Source: Tritrichomonas musculus (Eukaryota; Parabasalia; Tritrichomonadida; Tritrichomonadidae). From it: 64,000 nt of DNA. Position numbers and translations under genes: made by a program. The notes under the pieces were generated by a model, which was not told where the DNA came from, searched no databases, and worked only from the letters and a program-made list of their open reading frames with translations. The DNA lies in contig JAPFFF010000017.1 in NCBI GenBank assembly GCA_039105265.1, positions 1,240,001-1,304,000 on the forward strand, given 5' to 3'. Shown piece by piece: positions 49,401 to 61,350 of the stretch (the stretch's first letter is position 1; every line of letters starts with the position of its first letter).

Positions 49401-52400
49401 TTTATTTTCTTTTCTTGAAGGTCAGAATCATCATTATCATCTTTGATTTCTTCTTGACTAAATTTATTTGATTTAATCTTTTTCTGTTGGATTTTATACT
49501 CATCATTATCAGTTGGCTCTTGTTGATCATATTTATTTTTGCTTATTTTTCGGTTTTTCTGTGGTTGCTCATATTCTTCTTGGTCTTCTAATTGCTTAAT
49601 GCTTCTTTTAGTTACTTTACTTCCTTCATCTTGAAGATCGGAATCTTCATGACTATCATTATCTTTTTGCTGATCATATTTTTTCTTGCTTGATTTCTTC
49701 TGAGGCTGAATAAGTTCTTCTTGATCTGAATTGATATATTGCTGATCATATTTTGCCTTACTTGGCTTATCTTTTTTCTGAGGTGAAATAAGCTCTTTCT
49801 GGGATTCATTATTTTCTTGTTGATCATATTTTTGTTTGCTTGATTTGGATTTTTTCTGAGGTGAAATAAACTCTTCTTGATTTTCATTATCTTCTTGCTG
49901 GTAAAGCTTATTTTTGCTTGCTTTAGTCTTTTTAAGTTCTTCTTGTTCATTTAATTCATTACCATATTTATTACGCTTTGATTTTTTCTCTGGAAGATCA
50001 GAATAATCATCGTTGTTAACATCATCGTCCTCTTGATCATTTTGATTATGCTTACTTTTACTTGATTTTAACTTTTTATTAGAAACATAATCTTGGTCTT
50101 CATCTATTTCTATTTGATCATTTTTGATTTGTTTTGATTTGTTGCTTTCCTCTGTAAGATTTTCTTTTCTCGTTTTCTTTGTAAGATTTTGATTTTCAAC
50201 GGGCTCTTCTTGATCATTCTTGTTTTTGCTTTTACTTGATTTGACTTTTTGATTTTCGTATTCTTGTTGATCTTCATTTGGTTCTTGCTGATTGTTTTGA
50301 TTCTTTACTGTTTTATTCTTTTTCCTTGAAAGATCAGAATCTTCTTGATATTCAGCAGATTCTTTCTGATCTAACTGATTTATTTTTTTCTTTTCATTTG
50401 TCTTTTTGCTTGATATATCGGAATCTTCCCGATCTTCATTTTCGCTGCTCATTTCTTTTTGTTGCTTATTTTTCTTCTTGGTTGTTTTATTATTTTTCTT
50501 TAATAAATCAGAATCTTGTTGTTGTTGATCATCTTGATTATCAGCAATTTCATCTTGTTTGTAATTTTGAATTGTATTTTGATTCTGTGAATTAGATTCT
50601 TCTTGATCTTCATTTAATTCTTGCTGATTATTTTTACCTTTCTTTTGCTTACCTTTCTTTTCTTGAGCATCAGAATTTAATTGTTCATTGGATTTATTTT
50701 GCACATTTGCATTTTTGTTCCTTTGAATTTTTTTCTCTGAGAGATCAGATTCATCTTGATTACCTTTATTTTTCTTGAATTTTTTATCAGAAAGATCAGA
50801 TTCATCTTGATCACTAACATTTCTATTCTTTTTTACTTTTTTGTCAGAAAGATTAGATTCATCATTATCACTAATATTTTTATTCTTCCTTACTTTTTTA
50901 TCAGAAAGATCAGAATCATCCTGAATATTATTACCTTTTCTTTTCTTAATTTTTTTGTCAGATAAATCAGACTCATCTTGATTTTTATTCTTTTTGACTT
51001 GGTCGCTATTGTCGCTTTCACTTTGAAAATTTTTTCTTTCTTTATCTTTCTTTCTTTCTTGTGAATCTTTTTGATTGTATGATTGAGCAAACTTTTGCTG
51101 ATCCGTTTTCTCAGCTTCTGGTCTGTACTGAGATCGAAAGAGCTTGCTTTTAAGGCTGAATATCGGAAGATCAACATGAAAATCACTGTCAGATGATTCC
51201 AAGTCAGTTGATATGTTTAAATTTTTCTTGTTCTTTTGTTTTTCATCTTTCTTTGGATTTTCTTTTTTCTTTTCTGATTGGTTTTCTTTTCCATTGTTTT
51301 TGTCATTGTTTCTGTCTCTGTTTGGATCATCATCTGAACCTCTTCCTCCTCCATTTGGATGATTATTTGAGCCTCCATTTTGATCATCTCCTGACCCATC
51401 ATTATTATTATTATTATTTTTGTTGCTGTTGTTGCTTGAGCGTTGATCTGATTGTTTCTGATTATTATTGTTTGTGCTTTGATCACCGTCTTTGTTTCCA
51501 TTTCCATCTTGATGAAAAGCAGAGCTTCGAGTTTTGATTTCATTTATTGTGGATTCTTGCTCACTTGATTCAGAATTTGACTCAATTCGGCTGCTTGTTG
51601 AACCAGAAACAGGACTGTCATTGTCACTTATCATTTGTTTAGCTTTAGCTTTATTTTCTTCATAATCTTCTTCTTCATTATCTTCATCTTCATCTTGACT
51701 ACTTGATGAATTTGAACTTTTGCTTTCGCTGCTACTATTAATATGATCATTTTCATTGTCACTGCTTAGTTGTCTATTTTTTTTGGCATTTTCATTTTCA
51801 CTGCTTGAAGAACTTCTTCTACTTGGATCTTCTTTAATTTCATCATTGCCACTGCTTGTTGCACTTCCGCTTGTTTCTTCGTTGTCACTGCTCAATTGCT
51901 GCATGGCTCGTGGCGGCCTTTCGTCATCACTTTCACTGCTTGATGAACTTCTACTTGGATCTTCATTTCGGCTGCTTGTTGAACCTGAAGTTAAATCTTT
52001 GATTGATCTTGAAGGTTTTCCTTTTGAGTCATTGGAACTTGTTTCTGAATCAAGCTCAACATTCTCATTTTCACTTGGACCAGACAGTTCAATATCAACA
52101 TCAATGTTTTCAATATCGCTCCAACTTTCACTTTTATTGACACTTTTTGTATTTATCTTAATTTCACCATCAAATTCTTCATTTTCATCATCTTTTTCTA
52201 CATTTTCATTATCTTTTTCTATATTTTTATCATCTTTTTCTATATTTTCATTGTCCTTTTCTATATTTTTTTCATCTTTTTCTACATTTTCATCATTTTT
52301 TCCTAAATCTTTTTCTACTTCTTTATCATATTTTCCCACATTTTCATTATCTTTTTCTTCAATTTCATTATCTTTTTCTTCAATTTCATTATCTTTTTCT

Positions 52401-55400
52401 TCAATTTCATTATCTTTTTCATTTTCATTTTCAATTTTTTCATTATTTATATTTAATTCTTTAGAAATTTCTTCTTTTTCTTCTTCGTGCGAAGATTTGA
52501 CTTCGTTTTCAGATGTAACACTTATTCCTTCTCTTTCTGAAAAAAGTGATTCGTATTCAATACTATACATGTGCTTCTTATCATCATCGTCTTCTTCTTT
52601 GTCTTGAGCGAAGCTCGATTTTGATAAGTCTTGCTGTGCTGAATCAGAAGAAACAACGTTTTTTAAACGATCTTCTTCAGATGAAGACTTCGTCTTTTTC
52701 TTGTCATCGATGTCGCTATAACTACTGTTAAGCAATTCAAGGTGAGCTTCATTATTGTGTCTTCTTGGAGAATTGTCATTTCTTCTTCCGTTTGAGTTCA
52801 TAGATGAATCAGACAACATTTCAATGTTTTGTGTTTGTTTTTCTTTGTTTTCTCTGCTTGATTCTGTTCTCGTTTTCGTCTCAGAGTCAGACTCGGTAGA
52901 CAAGTCTTCATCGGAAGATGAAGTTGAAGCTAGCTTGTCATATGCTTTGTACATTTCATTTGATTTCATCCTTTCTTTGAGTTCTTGTTCTTCTTGATGC
53001 GTTCGTTCTTCTTCAGCCCACTTTTGGGAGAGCTTGAGCTGCTTCTGAGTTAGCGAGAGTGGAGCTGCGACATCTTCACTTGAGTTGTCTAAAAGATCAA
53101 GAAAGTTTAACGGCTTCTCTGTGGTTTTGACTTTCGTCATTTTCATTAAATTTAATTTTTGCTCTTGCAGTTCTCTTTCACGTTCTTCTCTTTCTCTTTC
53201 TTCTCTTTCTCTTTCTTCTCTTTCTCTTTCTTCTCTTTCACGTTGCTCTCTTTCAATTCTTTCTCTCTCTTCCCTCTCTTTTTCTTCTCTTTCTTTTTGC
53301 TCTCTTTCTTCTTTCTCTTTACGCTCTCTTTCTTCTCTTTCTTTTTGCTCTCTTTCTTCTCTTTCTTTACGTTCTTTCTCTTCTCTTTCAAGTTTTTCTT
53401 TTTCTTCTCTCTCTTTACGCTCTTTTTCTTCTCTTTCTCTTTGCTCTCTTTCTTCTCTTTCTTTACGTTCTTTCTCTTCTCTTTCAAGTTTTTCTTTTTC
53501 TTCTCTTTCTTTTTTCTCTTTTTCTTCTTTCTCTTTACGTTCTTTTTCTTCTCTTTCAAGTTTTTCTCTTTCTTCTCTTTCTTTTTTCTCTTTGTCTTCT
53601 TTCTCTTTACGTTCTTTTTCTTCTCTTTCAAGTTTTTCTCTTTCTTCTCTTTCTTTTTTCTCTTTGTCTTCTTTCTCTTTACGTTCTTTTTCTTCTCTTT
53701 CTTTACGTTCTTTTTCTTCTTTCTCTTCTCTTTCTTTTTTCTCTCTTTCTTCTTTTTCACGCTGTTCTTTTTCTTGCCTTTCTTTCTCTTCTTTTTGGCG
53801 TTGCTCTCTTTCTCTTAGTTTTTTTTCCATTTTTTCTCTTTCTTTCAGTTCCTTTTCAAATTGCTCTCTTTCCTTCTCGTCTCTAATATTTTGCAGTGAG
53901 TCAGACGATAGATTAGACAGAGGAGCCGTTGATAAGTAAGAGCAAGAATCTTCTTGAGAAGAGTTGTGGTTGAGATGATGACCCAATTGAAAAGAATAAT
54001 CAGATGAATTATCAAATGATTTAAAACTAATTGCTTTATTTTGACTATTATGATTTTTCTCATTATTAGATGAAGAATCACTCCATATTTGATTATTCTT
54101 TTTAATCCTCCTCGATGAACGAGAATAATTGGAATAATTAGAATCTTCTGAATCAGCATCTGTATCATTTCCATATGTTAAAGATTCGGGCTTCTTAATA
54201 TCAACAGGAATTGATACTTTAGTTTTATTTTTATCTTGCTGATAAGAAGTTGAAATGATTTGTTCTTCAGAAGCAAAAGTGGCATTTGAGTATTCAAATG
54301 TTTGTGATGATATCATTTCATTCAAGCTTGATCTGCTAGCATCATCATAAACAAGACTTTCATCAAATGCATTACTTGCTGAATTTTTATATGTTTGAAT
54401 TTCTTCAGAGAATGAATCAATTAATTCTTGACGATTCAAATTATTATTATTATTATTAAAACTTCCACTTTCATAATCTGAATCATTAATTTTATTCTGA
54501 TTTGTAAAATGAGAATTATCAGATTCTGTATCACTTTGAAAACCAACAGAGATATCTCTATCCTTTTCTCCAAAAGAAGAATTGTTAGAAGAACTCCAAG
54601 CTGGTGCATTTATATCATTCAATTCATTTGAAAAATTAGAATTTTTATTTTCAATAAGATCAATTTCCCAAATATCATTTTCATTATTCATATTACTATT
54701 AACATTTTCATCAAGAAAATTCAATTCATCATATTTTGTAATAATTATCTCTGAACTGTTGTCAGTGCTATTATCACTCGATGTTGTAGAAGAGGCTTGC
54801 GATATTGGATAAGATAGTCTATTATTACTGCTATTATCTGATGATGTTTCTGTTAATAAAGGAAAACTGTTTTTATTATAATATTGCCGTGATGCTGAAT
54901 TTGAACGAGTATCATCTTCCGATAAAATCATGTTATTATCAAATTTCCTTGATCTTGAGTTCCTCCTCGGTTTAGTGATCGTTTGATCATTATATGAACT
55001 AGAATTGGCTCGTGAAAATCGGTTCTTGTGGTTTTTGTTCTTTCGTCTTGATAAGTGGTTGGAGAATGAATAAGAAGGATCATGGGGAGGAGGAGGAATA
55101 TATTTCCTTGTTCTAGGTTTGATTGAAATCAGAGCTGCATTTTCTGAGTTTGTTGATCTAGATTGCTGTTCTGTTTCTGGAGCTAGAGAATCAGATTTGG
55201 ATTGATAATCATACTTTAATGGCTCAGTTCTTGATTGATTATCAAAATCCGTTGATTCTTCTTGTGATTGATTATCAAAATCTGTTGTACTAGTATGCGA
55301 TTGATTGTCAAAATCAGTAGTGGAAGTATGTGACTGATTATCAAAATCTGTTGTACTAGTATGCGATTGATTGTCAAAATCTGTTGTACTAGTATGTGAT

Positions 55401-58400
55401 TGATTATCAAAATCAGTTGTACTGGCATGAGACTGAATTTCGAAATCAGTTGTGCTGGCATGAGACCGTATTTCGAAATCAGTTGTGCTGGCATGAGACC
55501 GAATTTCGAAATCAGTTGTGCTGGCATGTGATTGAATTTCAAAATCAGTGGTACTTGTATGTGATTGAACATCAAAATCAGTTGTACTTGCATGCGATTG
55601 AACTTCAAAGTCAGTTGTATTTTCTTGAGATTGATTATCAAATTCAATTACATTTTCTCTCGATTGAAATTCTAAATCAACATTATTTTCATGTGACTGA
55701 TTTTCCAGATTTTCTTGAGATCGATTTTCGAAATCATTTTGATTTTCTTGCGATTGGCTTTCGATATCAATTTTATCTTCATGCAACTTGATTTCATTTC
55801 TTGTTGCATTTTCCTGTGATTGATCATCAAGATCGGCTGGTTCTTGATGCTCTGGAAGTTGATCTGCTTCATCTTCAGCAGAATTTGGTAAAGTAAATTC
55901 AAAAGAAAGAACAGTTGATGATAACTCTGGCTTTTTGTGCTGAGAAATTTCTTTTTGAATTATGTTTTCTGTTTTATTTGATACATTTTGATCTACATTT
56001 TCACTTTCAATGTCTTTTTCATTATCGTCAACTAGATTTGAATTACTAACTTCAATTTTTGAATTATCTGCAATTTCTTCTTTCTCGTCATGATATTGTA
56101 ATTTAACTATATTATTATTTACAAAATTATGGTTTTCGGCTTCTTGTTCATCTTCATTTTTTTCCTCTTCTTCTTCTTCAATTAATATTAATTGAACATC
56201 GTTCATTTCTTTTTCGATTTCATTTTGGTTGTTAACTTCATTTTCTTCTTCTTCATTTCCATCAGTTTTTTTATTTTCTTTTTCATCAATAATAGTTGAA
56301 CTGGTATGAATCAATTTGTTTTCAGTACTTTCAGAAGAACGAGAACTTGAAATGAGGCTTTTTTCACCACTTTCAATATTTTTTTGATCTAAATTGGATA
56401 TATTTTCATTTTTATCTTGAATTTGGGAAACATTTGGGTAGTTAAATTCAATTGATCTAGGTGAGCTCTTTGGACTTTCAGAAGAAATGCTTCCTAAATG
56501 AAATTTACTAGCATAGCTTGAATTATCTTTAACATTATTAATGCTACTTATAGAAATATCATCTTTATTGCTTAATCTATTAATGCTATTACTGCTACTG
56601 ACCGAAGCATCATCTTTCATAACACTTCCATCTTTATTGTTATTAATATCTGTGATTGAAATATTAACTTTATGATCATTTGCGCCATCTAGGTAAACAT
56701 CTTTTTTATTAATATCATTTTGATCAGTTACTGTGGAGTAAATCGAATTGGTGATCAAAATATTAGATTTTGCTGCAGGATATTCAATCACATCATGATT
56801 TGCTTGAATTGATGAAATTGAAATATTATTAATTTTGTTGATTATAGTAGATTTAATTTGCTCTTTTTGTGAAGATGTTAAATGAGAAGGTTTTTCATCA
56901 TTCGATTGACTTGATTTCTCGCTTTGAGCATTATTTGAATTATTATCGATGGAGGGGTTCTTTTGATCTTTAATATCTTTGCTAATTTTATCGTTATCAC
57001 TACTTTCTTTTTGATCTGAATTATAATTACTTGAGTATTTATCATATTCAATGATTAGCTGTGTATCAATAATTTTAGAATTTTTATTTACTCTTTTCTG
57101 ATTGTGATTACGATGATGCTTTCTTCTATGCTTTAGATCTAAGAAAACAAGCGTTTTTTCACTATCTTCATCATTATTTTTAAGATTTGTTTGATTTAAT
57201 TGTTCAACTTGATTTACGTTTCTTCTATTGTAATTATTTAATGATGTTCTTTTGTTTAAATTTTCTTCAATATTCATAATTGTGTTTTCGGGATTTCTGT
57301 TTTCATTAATGATTTGACTGAAATTTCGTCCGTTTGATTGTTTGTTGTGATTTCTTTTTTGTCCAATTAAATTTTGAATGAAATCATTTTCATATGATGA
57401 GTTTGAATGAATATCTGATGCTTGATATTTTTGTAAAGCTGTTTGATTATTATTAGAATTATTAATTTTGGATGAATTTTTATTGTATAATAATTCTTTT
57501 TCTTTGTTTTGTTTTAATGATTCAAGTAATTGAAGCCCTAATGGTTGCGAAACATCAGAAGAAATAACAGATAAAAATAATTGATCTTGCTCATCATTGT
57601 GGGGATCTAAGAATATTTTCTTTTTTTCCGAAGCGGATTTCACCAAGCTATTCCCTCTTTCTTTACTTGATGTCTTCCCCTCCGTTGACTCTTTTTTTGA
57701 ATTTGAATCGTTATTCGAACTCTCGTTGCTATCATGATGCGTTCTATGTCCCGTTCTTCTTCTTGTAGGCTTTTGCTTTTCATTATCTTCATCAATTGGT
57801 ACTTCTCTTTCTCTTATTATATCGTCGGCTTGATTTCTATCAGGCGGCTTTCTTCTTCGCCTATCTTCGTTTTGAAGAGTTTGTCTTGACATGTTAGACT
57901 GCGAAACAATTTTTGGCTTTTTAGGAACTAATTTGAATTCTTCTTCATCTTCATCATAATCTGAAATATTATTAGTATCGCCAGGATTTATGCTGGTTGA
58001 ATCTTTTTGGCTTGAATGACGCATAGAATTATTTGCTCTTCTAATTCTATCGTCATCTTCAATTTCGTTCAATGAACGCCTATGATGAACTTGACGATTA
58101 TTATTAACCTCATCGTTAATTGGATTATTATTTCGATTTGATCTCTGGATATGACTGTTGTCATTTAAATCAGTGTCATTTATTATTTCTTCTTGCATAT
58201 TTTGAGAATTATCTGAATTATCATTTGTATTTTGTTTATTATGTCGATTTGATTCTTGCTGTTGATTCCTTTGATGTCTTTGATGTTGTCGTTGTTGCTG
58301 CTGCTTTCGTTGCGATAAAAATTGCTGTTGCTGATTTAATTCTTGCTGCTTCTGCTTTCTCTGCAAATTAAAATCTTTTTGTTGTTGGATTGCATTTGGT

Positions 58401-59725
58401 AAGTTTGGCCTATTATAATAAGGATTCTTAATTTTTTTAATACTAGATGAGCTCGATGATGTTGAAATACCAGTTCGTGGAGGTGTTACTGATCTTATTC
58501 TTCTTGATGATCGCTGAATCTGTCCAATAGTAGGATAAGGAAAAGGCTGTTGATAATTGGGTAATTTCATTTTCTTATTTTTTGATTGTGCCGAATTACT
58601 ATCTTTTTTTTCATTAGTAAATTGCGAATTCTGTGCTCTTGGATTATAATTAACTGAATGCCCTCTACCACTATCCGATGAAGTCTTTGGATTAGAATGG
58701 AAACGAATTGATTTTGGAACGCAGTCAATCATCTTTTTTTTTAATAAATCGAAATCTTTTTGCAATTGGTTTCTAACGCCTTGTGTATTAAGATGTTGCT
58801 TGATTGATTCCGAAATTTGCCGAAGGCACTGAATTGAATATGAACATGAATTTTCATTCTGAGCAAGATTTGGCATTGTTAATGATAGTGGCGATGAATT
58901 TGCTGATGACGGACCTATCTTTTGAGCGTTTGATGATGATATGATTGATGATAGTGCTGCTGTTCCAGCCGTCTTTGATGACACTTGAATATGCGGATTC
59001 GATACGTTTGAATTAAAATTGGAAAATATAGGAGCAATTTGTTTCTTTAACAAATTTGAAACATTATTTATTGATTTTTTTAATATATCAAAATTATCTG
59101 TATCACTTGCTTCATCAAGAGAGTCCATAATAATTTGATAACCATTAAATAATTGTTCGAAAAGTAAAGCAAATTCATATTGTTCTTGCTGCCGTTTTGA
59201 ATTTTTAATACTTGTCGGTGAAATTGATTTTGAATCAGGAAGTCGAAGAGAATTTTTTGCACTAATCATTGAATCCCATGAATTTTGTGTCATTTCCCTA
59301 TAAAACAAAATTAACCTTGGTGAATCATCACTTCCATTAATAATTTCGAAGAATGCTCTTCTAAATATATCAAAATTAGACCAAAAATCATCATAAATTT
59401 CAGAGCTCTGAGTAATTGTTTTTCCATATTGAGAAACATTTTGTTTTAGTTCTTTGGTAGCTTCGTTTAAAGAATGAATATCATTTGATGAGAGAGGATA
59501 AAATGCGTATGATTTCATAAATTTGTCGAGCATACGCTCAATTTTGTTTTTATCGATCGGTATTTTAATTTCTTTTTGTGTTGATAAATTGTTTAAAAAA
59601 TTCCTTGTTCTTCTATCATAACTTGATGAAGAAGAATTGGCAGAACTTCGAACAGATTGACTGCTTCTATTGTATGAACCTGCTTCTGAATGACTTTTTG
59701 AAGTTGGCTTATTTTTTGTACTCAT
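40262..59725 (-). CDS. Giant low-complexity repeat protein, 6,487 residues
   Basis: A single frame of 19,464 bases with one ATG start at 59725 (MSTKNKPTSKSHSE) and stop at 40262. Residues about 45-250 look like a helical folded domain (IERMLDKFMKSYAFYPLSS, FRRAFFEIINGSD). Nearly all the rest is disordered and highly charged, laid out as consecutive blocks: Gln/Asn/Arg-rich (350-620), TTDF repeats (1360-1490), a Glu/Arg/Lys helix (1950-2190), acidic Ser-rich (2400-2780), SDLSDKK and QQESNED repeats (2900-3700), RKSS/SPK repeats (3950-4590), ESSKEKES (4850-4915), EKEEGDKV (5190-5360), a helical ERK segment (5560-5720), ETEKKD (5840-6240) and EEGKEDK (6290-6410). The C-terminus is basic (GRGFFSTLFGKKSKK). 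No membrane segment or enzyme domain. A cytoskeletal or spacer role is likely; I do not know a family. Confidence 0.85.
40500..40850 (-). repeat. 21-bp tandem array coding EEGKEDK/DETKEDK
   Basis: About 16 heptapeptide units near the C-terminus of the giant protein, alternating EEGKEDK with DETKEDK. On the plus strand it reads as CTTCTTTGTCTTCTTTACCTT-like pyrimidine DNA. Confidence 0.9.
41020..42200 (-). repeat. ETEKKD tandem array with 99-bp higher-order units
   Basis: About 60 units of ETEKKD (18 bp) or ETDETEKKD (27 bp), residues about 5840-6240. Two synonymous spellings of the unit (TTCTTTTCAGTTTC and TTCTTCTCTGTTTC on the plus strand) occur in a fixed order, giving 99-bp blocks whose CATCAG boundary ends at 41394, 41493, 41592 and 41691. 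The part towards 41020 has a different order with GETEKKD (54-bp alternation). Confidence 0.92.
43410..43515 (-). repeat. 30-bp tandem repeat coding KKDKKEKKKK
   Basis: Four near-identical basic units next to a poly-Glu run at 43378-43410, giving an abrupt switch from strongly basic to strongly acidic sequence in the giant protein. Confidence 0.85.
43645..44160 (-). repeat. 24-bp tandem array coding EKEEGDKV, about 21 copies
   Basis: Residues about 5190-5360 of the giant protein. Only two substitutions are seen at the protein level (GGKV for GDKV) and one silent TCT/TCG choice in the Asp codon context, so the array is young or homogenised. Confidence 0.92.
44985..45180 (-). repeat. 24-bp tandem array coding ESSKEKES
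   Basis: About eight units, plus strand TTTCTCTTTGCTTGATTCTG-like. Serines followed by acidic residues would suit CK2-type kinases; that link is inference. Confidence 0.88.
46030..46262 (-). repeat. 102-bp tandem duplication coding ELNDDIIDDRPLRKS...
   Basis: Two and a half copies of a 34-residue unit with RSxSPK and RKSSASRR, in a larger zone (45960-47900) of scattered basic Ser motifs. Confidence 0.85.
48650..50260 (-). repeat. Degenerate 72-bp repeat coding KKKNKNKYNQQESNEDQEE
   Basis: More than 20 units of about 24 residues, each with a basic NKNKYNQQ half and an acidic ESNEDQEE half. Units near 48.9-49.3 kb are most alike; they decay towards 50.2 kb. Confidence 0.85.
50730..51010 (-). 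repeat. About 57-bp repeat coding DESDLSDKKVKKNKN
   Basis: Five units of SDLSDKK followed by a basic stretch, residues about 2905-3000 of the giant protein. Confidence 0.85.
53155..53870 (-). repeat. Glu/Arg/Lys helix block
   Basis: About 240 residues of REEKERKEKEE-type sequence with i to i+4 salt-bridge spacing and few hydrophobic residues, as in single alpha helices. It would form a stiff rod of roughly 35 nm (0.15 nm per residue). Confidence 0.85.
55250..55640 (-). repeat. 33-bp tandem array coding STTDF(D/E)xQSH(T/A)
   Basis: About 11-12 eleven-residue units. The last copies (STTDFDNQSHT) are nearly identical, the middle ones carry EIQ/EIR variants and older, degraded versions (VIEFDNQSQEN, VDLEFQSREN) precede them, showing directional expansion. 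Confidence 0.9.
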
Positions 59726-59799
59726 TTTTATTAAAATCGTTGAAGCAGAAGTATTTCAAAATTATAATGAAAAATTTTCTGAAAATATTAAAAAGATTT

Positions 59800-60545
59800 T
59801 ATAGTGTTCCTAAAAAATATTGATAAGAAATGAATTCAATAGTTAATCGTCGTTAACAAAAGTTATTTTATTTTTAAAATTTTTAATTTAAAAAGTTAAA
59901 TTTCTTATCAATATTTTTTCGGCAATTGAAAAAGTTGATTTTTTATTAAAAATTAAAATTAAAATCTTACTTGATTGCCTTGCACTTCGAGGCATTGTTT
60001 CAATTTCTTTGGAAAAGAATCAATCAAAGAATTGTTTGTTGCTAAACTTAGATTATTCCATATAAAGAATAAAATTTGTGTTCAGGAAACATTTGCCATT
60101 TCAGCTCCAGGGATTTCAGGAAACATTATTGCTTTAACGCATATGAAATACTTGATTTCATTTGTTAATATTTGTGGTCGGCAAGGTTGTGTTTTTTCTG
60201 GTCTCCCTTCATCAATCTATTTAGCTACTGCTTTGACGCAATTTAACGAAATACTTAATGCATCAGCTGTTTTGCTTTTATTAAAATTGTGCGATTGCAG
60301 AACCACTTGCGATTAAATTATAGCGTTCGTTTGTATTTTTTGGTAAAGAAAACAAATAAATAAAAGGTCAAAAGATTGACCAACAATTGATTCTTAAATT
60401 AATGAATAGGTCATTAAATTTGAATGAATTTGAAAGAAATTTTAAAAATCTCTCAAATTATTTTTAAATAAATTTTCTCAATTTTTTCAATGAAACATGA
60501 AAATTTCTCTCAATTTTCTTATCAATATTTTTTAGGACCACTATA
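59800..60545. mobile_element. Internally deleted Tc1/mariner-like element
   Basis: The ends are 31-base inverted repeats, 59800-59830 (TATAGTGTTCCTAAAAAATA...) and the complement of 60515-60545, identical at 30 of 31 positions, starting with TA as expected for the TA target. On the minus strand the left half of a transposase is visible (DEGRPEKTQPCRPQILTNEI, a Tc1-type helix-turn-helix with the GRPxxL motif) followed without the DDE core by SFPKKLKQCLEVQGNQ, the typical C-terminal end. So most of the catalytic domain has been deleted, and stops also interrupt the rest. An extra inverted copy of the inner repeat (TTTCTTATCAATATTTTTT) lies at 59901-59919. It sits in the promoter side of the giant repeat gene, 75 bases from its ATG. 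Confidence 0.78.
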
Positions 60546-61350
60546 AATTTTTTGAGAAGATGGTCCGTTTAATAATTTAAAGTTGGTTTTTTTTATACTT
60601 AAATTGAATGCGAAAAATAGTTATATTGATTTATTAATATCTTAAAATTTTATGAATATTTCAGAATTTTAATTTTATAAAATACTTTTAATATTATTTT
60701 ATTAATTTTTTTTTCATTTAAGTTTAACAATTTTGATAAGTCATATTAGATTTTTAATAAAAATTGAAATCAATCGATTTGTTAATTGATTTATCATTAT
60801 TCAATTTTTAAATGAGCTTTTGTATATGAATTTTCAAAAATAATATTCAAAATGACTGATAACAGACATTAGGTGAGAACTAAGTTGTAGATAGAAGTGC
60901 ATGAAATGCATATACAGCGATGCAATATCAATAATTCAACATCTTTGAAATCAATGAAATAAAAAGACTTGTTCCATAAAAAAAAAAAAATTGAATTCAA
61001 TATTTTTAGGAAAAATATTTAGATGATGATATACATAGTTAAAAAAAAAAATATAAGTTTATCGATTATGTAATTTCTTTCTCTTCTTTAAAATTGCTGT
61101 TAATGATCTCAAGAAAATTAAAAAGTATTTGAAATTGAATATGTAGATAAATTAACTCTAACGAATTCAAATCTTTATTTACAAGTAAAAAGGAGCATTT
61201 CACTGATAAGTGAAAAAGTATATAAAACCATCATCTTTCTGAAAGATTATTTCAATATCAAATAGAAAATTTGAATTAAAATAAAGTTTTCAAAGAAATT
61301 GATAAATCATTATTGACGTTTATTTTTTCAACTTATTAAATTATCATCAT
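60546..61350. other. AT-rich gap before the CDK1-like gene
   Basis: No gene seen. Initiator-like TCATA overlaps the A of the ATG at 61351 (TTATCATCATATG); transcription starting there would leave almost no leader. Confidence 0.4.

Noticed and set aside
53152-53818. Antisense and shifted frames over the Glu/Arg/Lys block
   Set aside because: All belong to the giant gene read in the wrong frame; composition follows from purine-only codons.
59975-60316. 113-codon plus-strand frame
   Set aside because: Lies inside the deleted Tc1/mariner-like element, opposite the recognisable transposase pieces on the minus strand.
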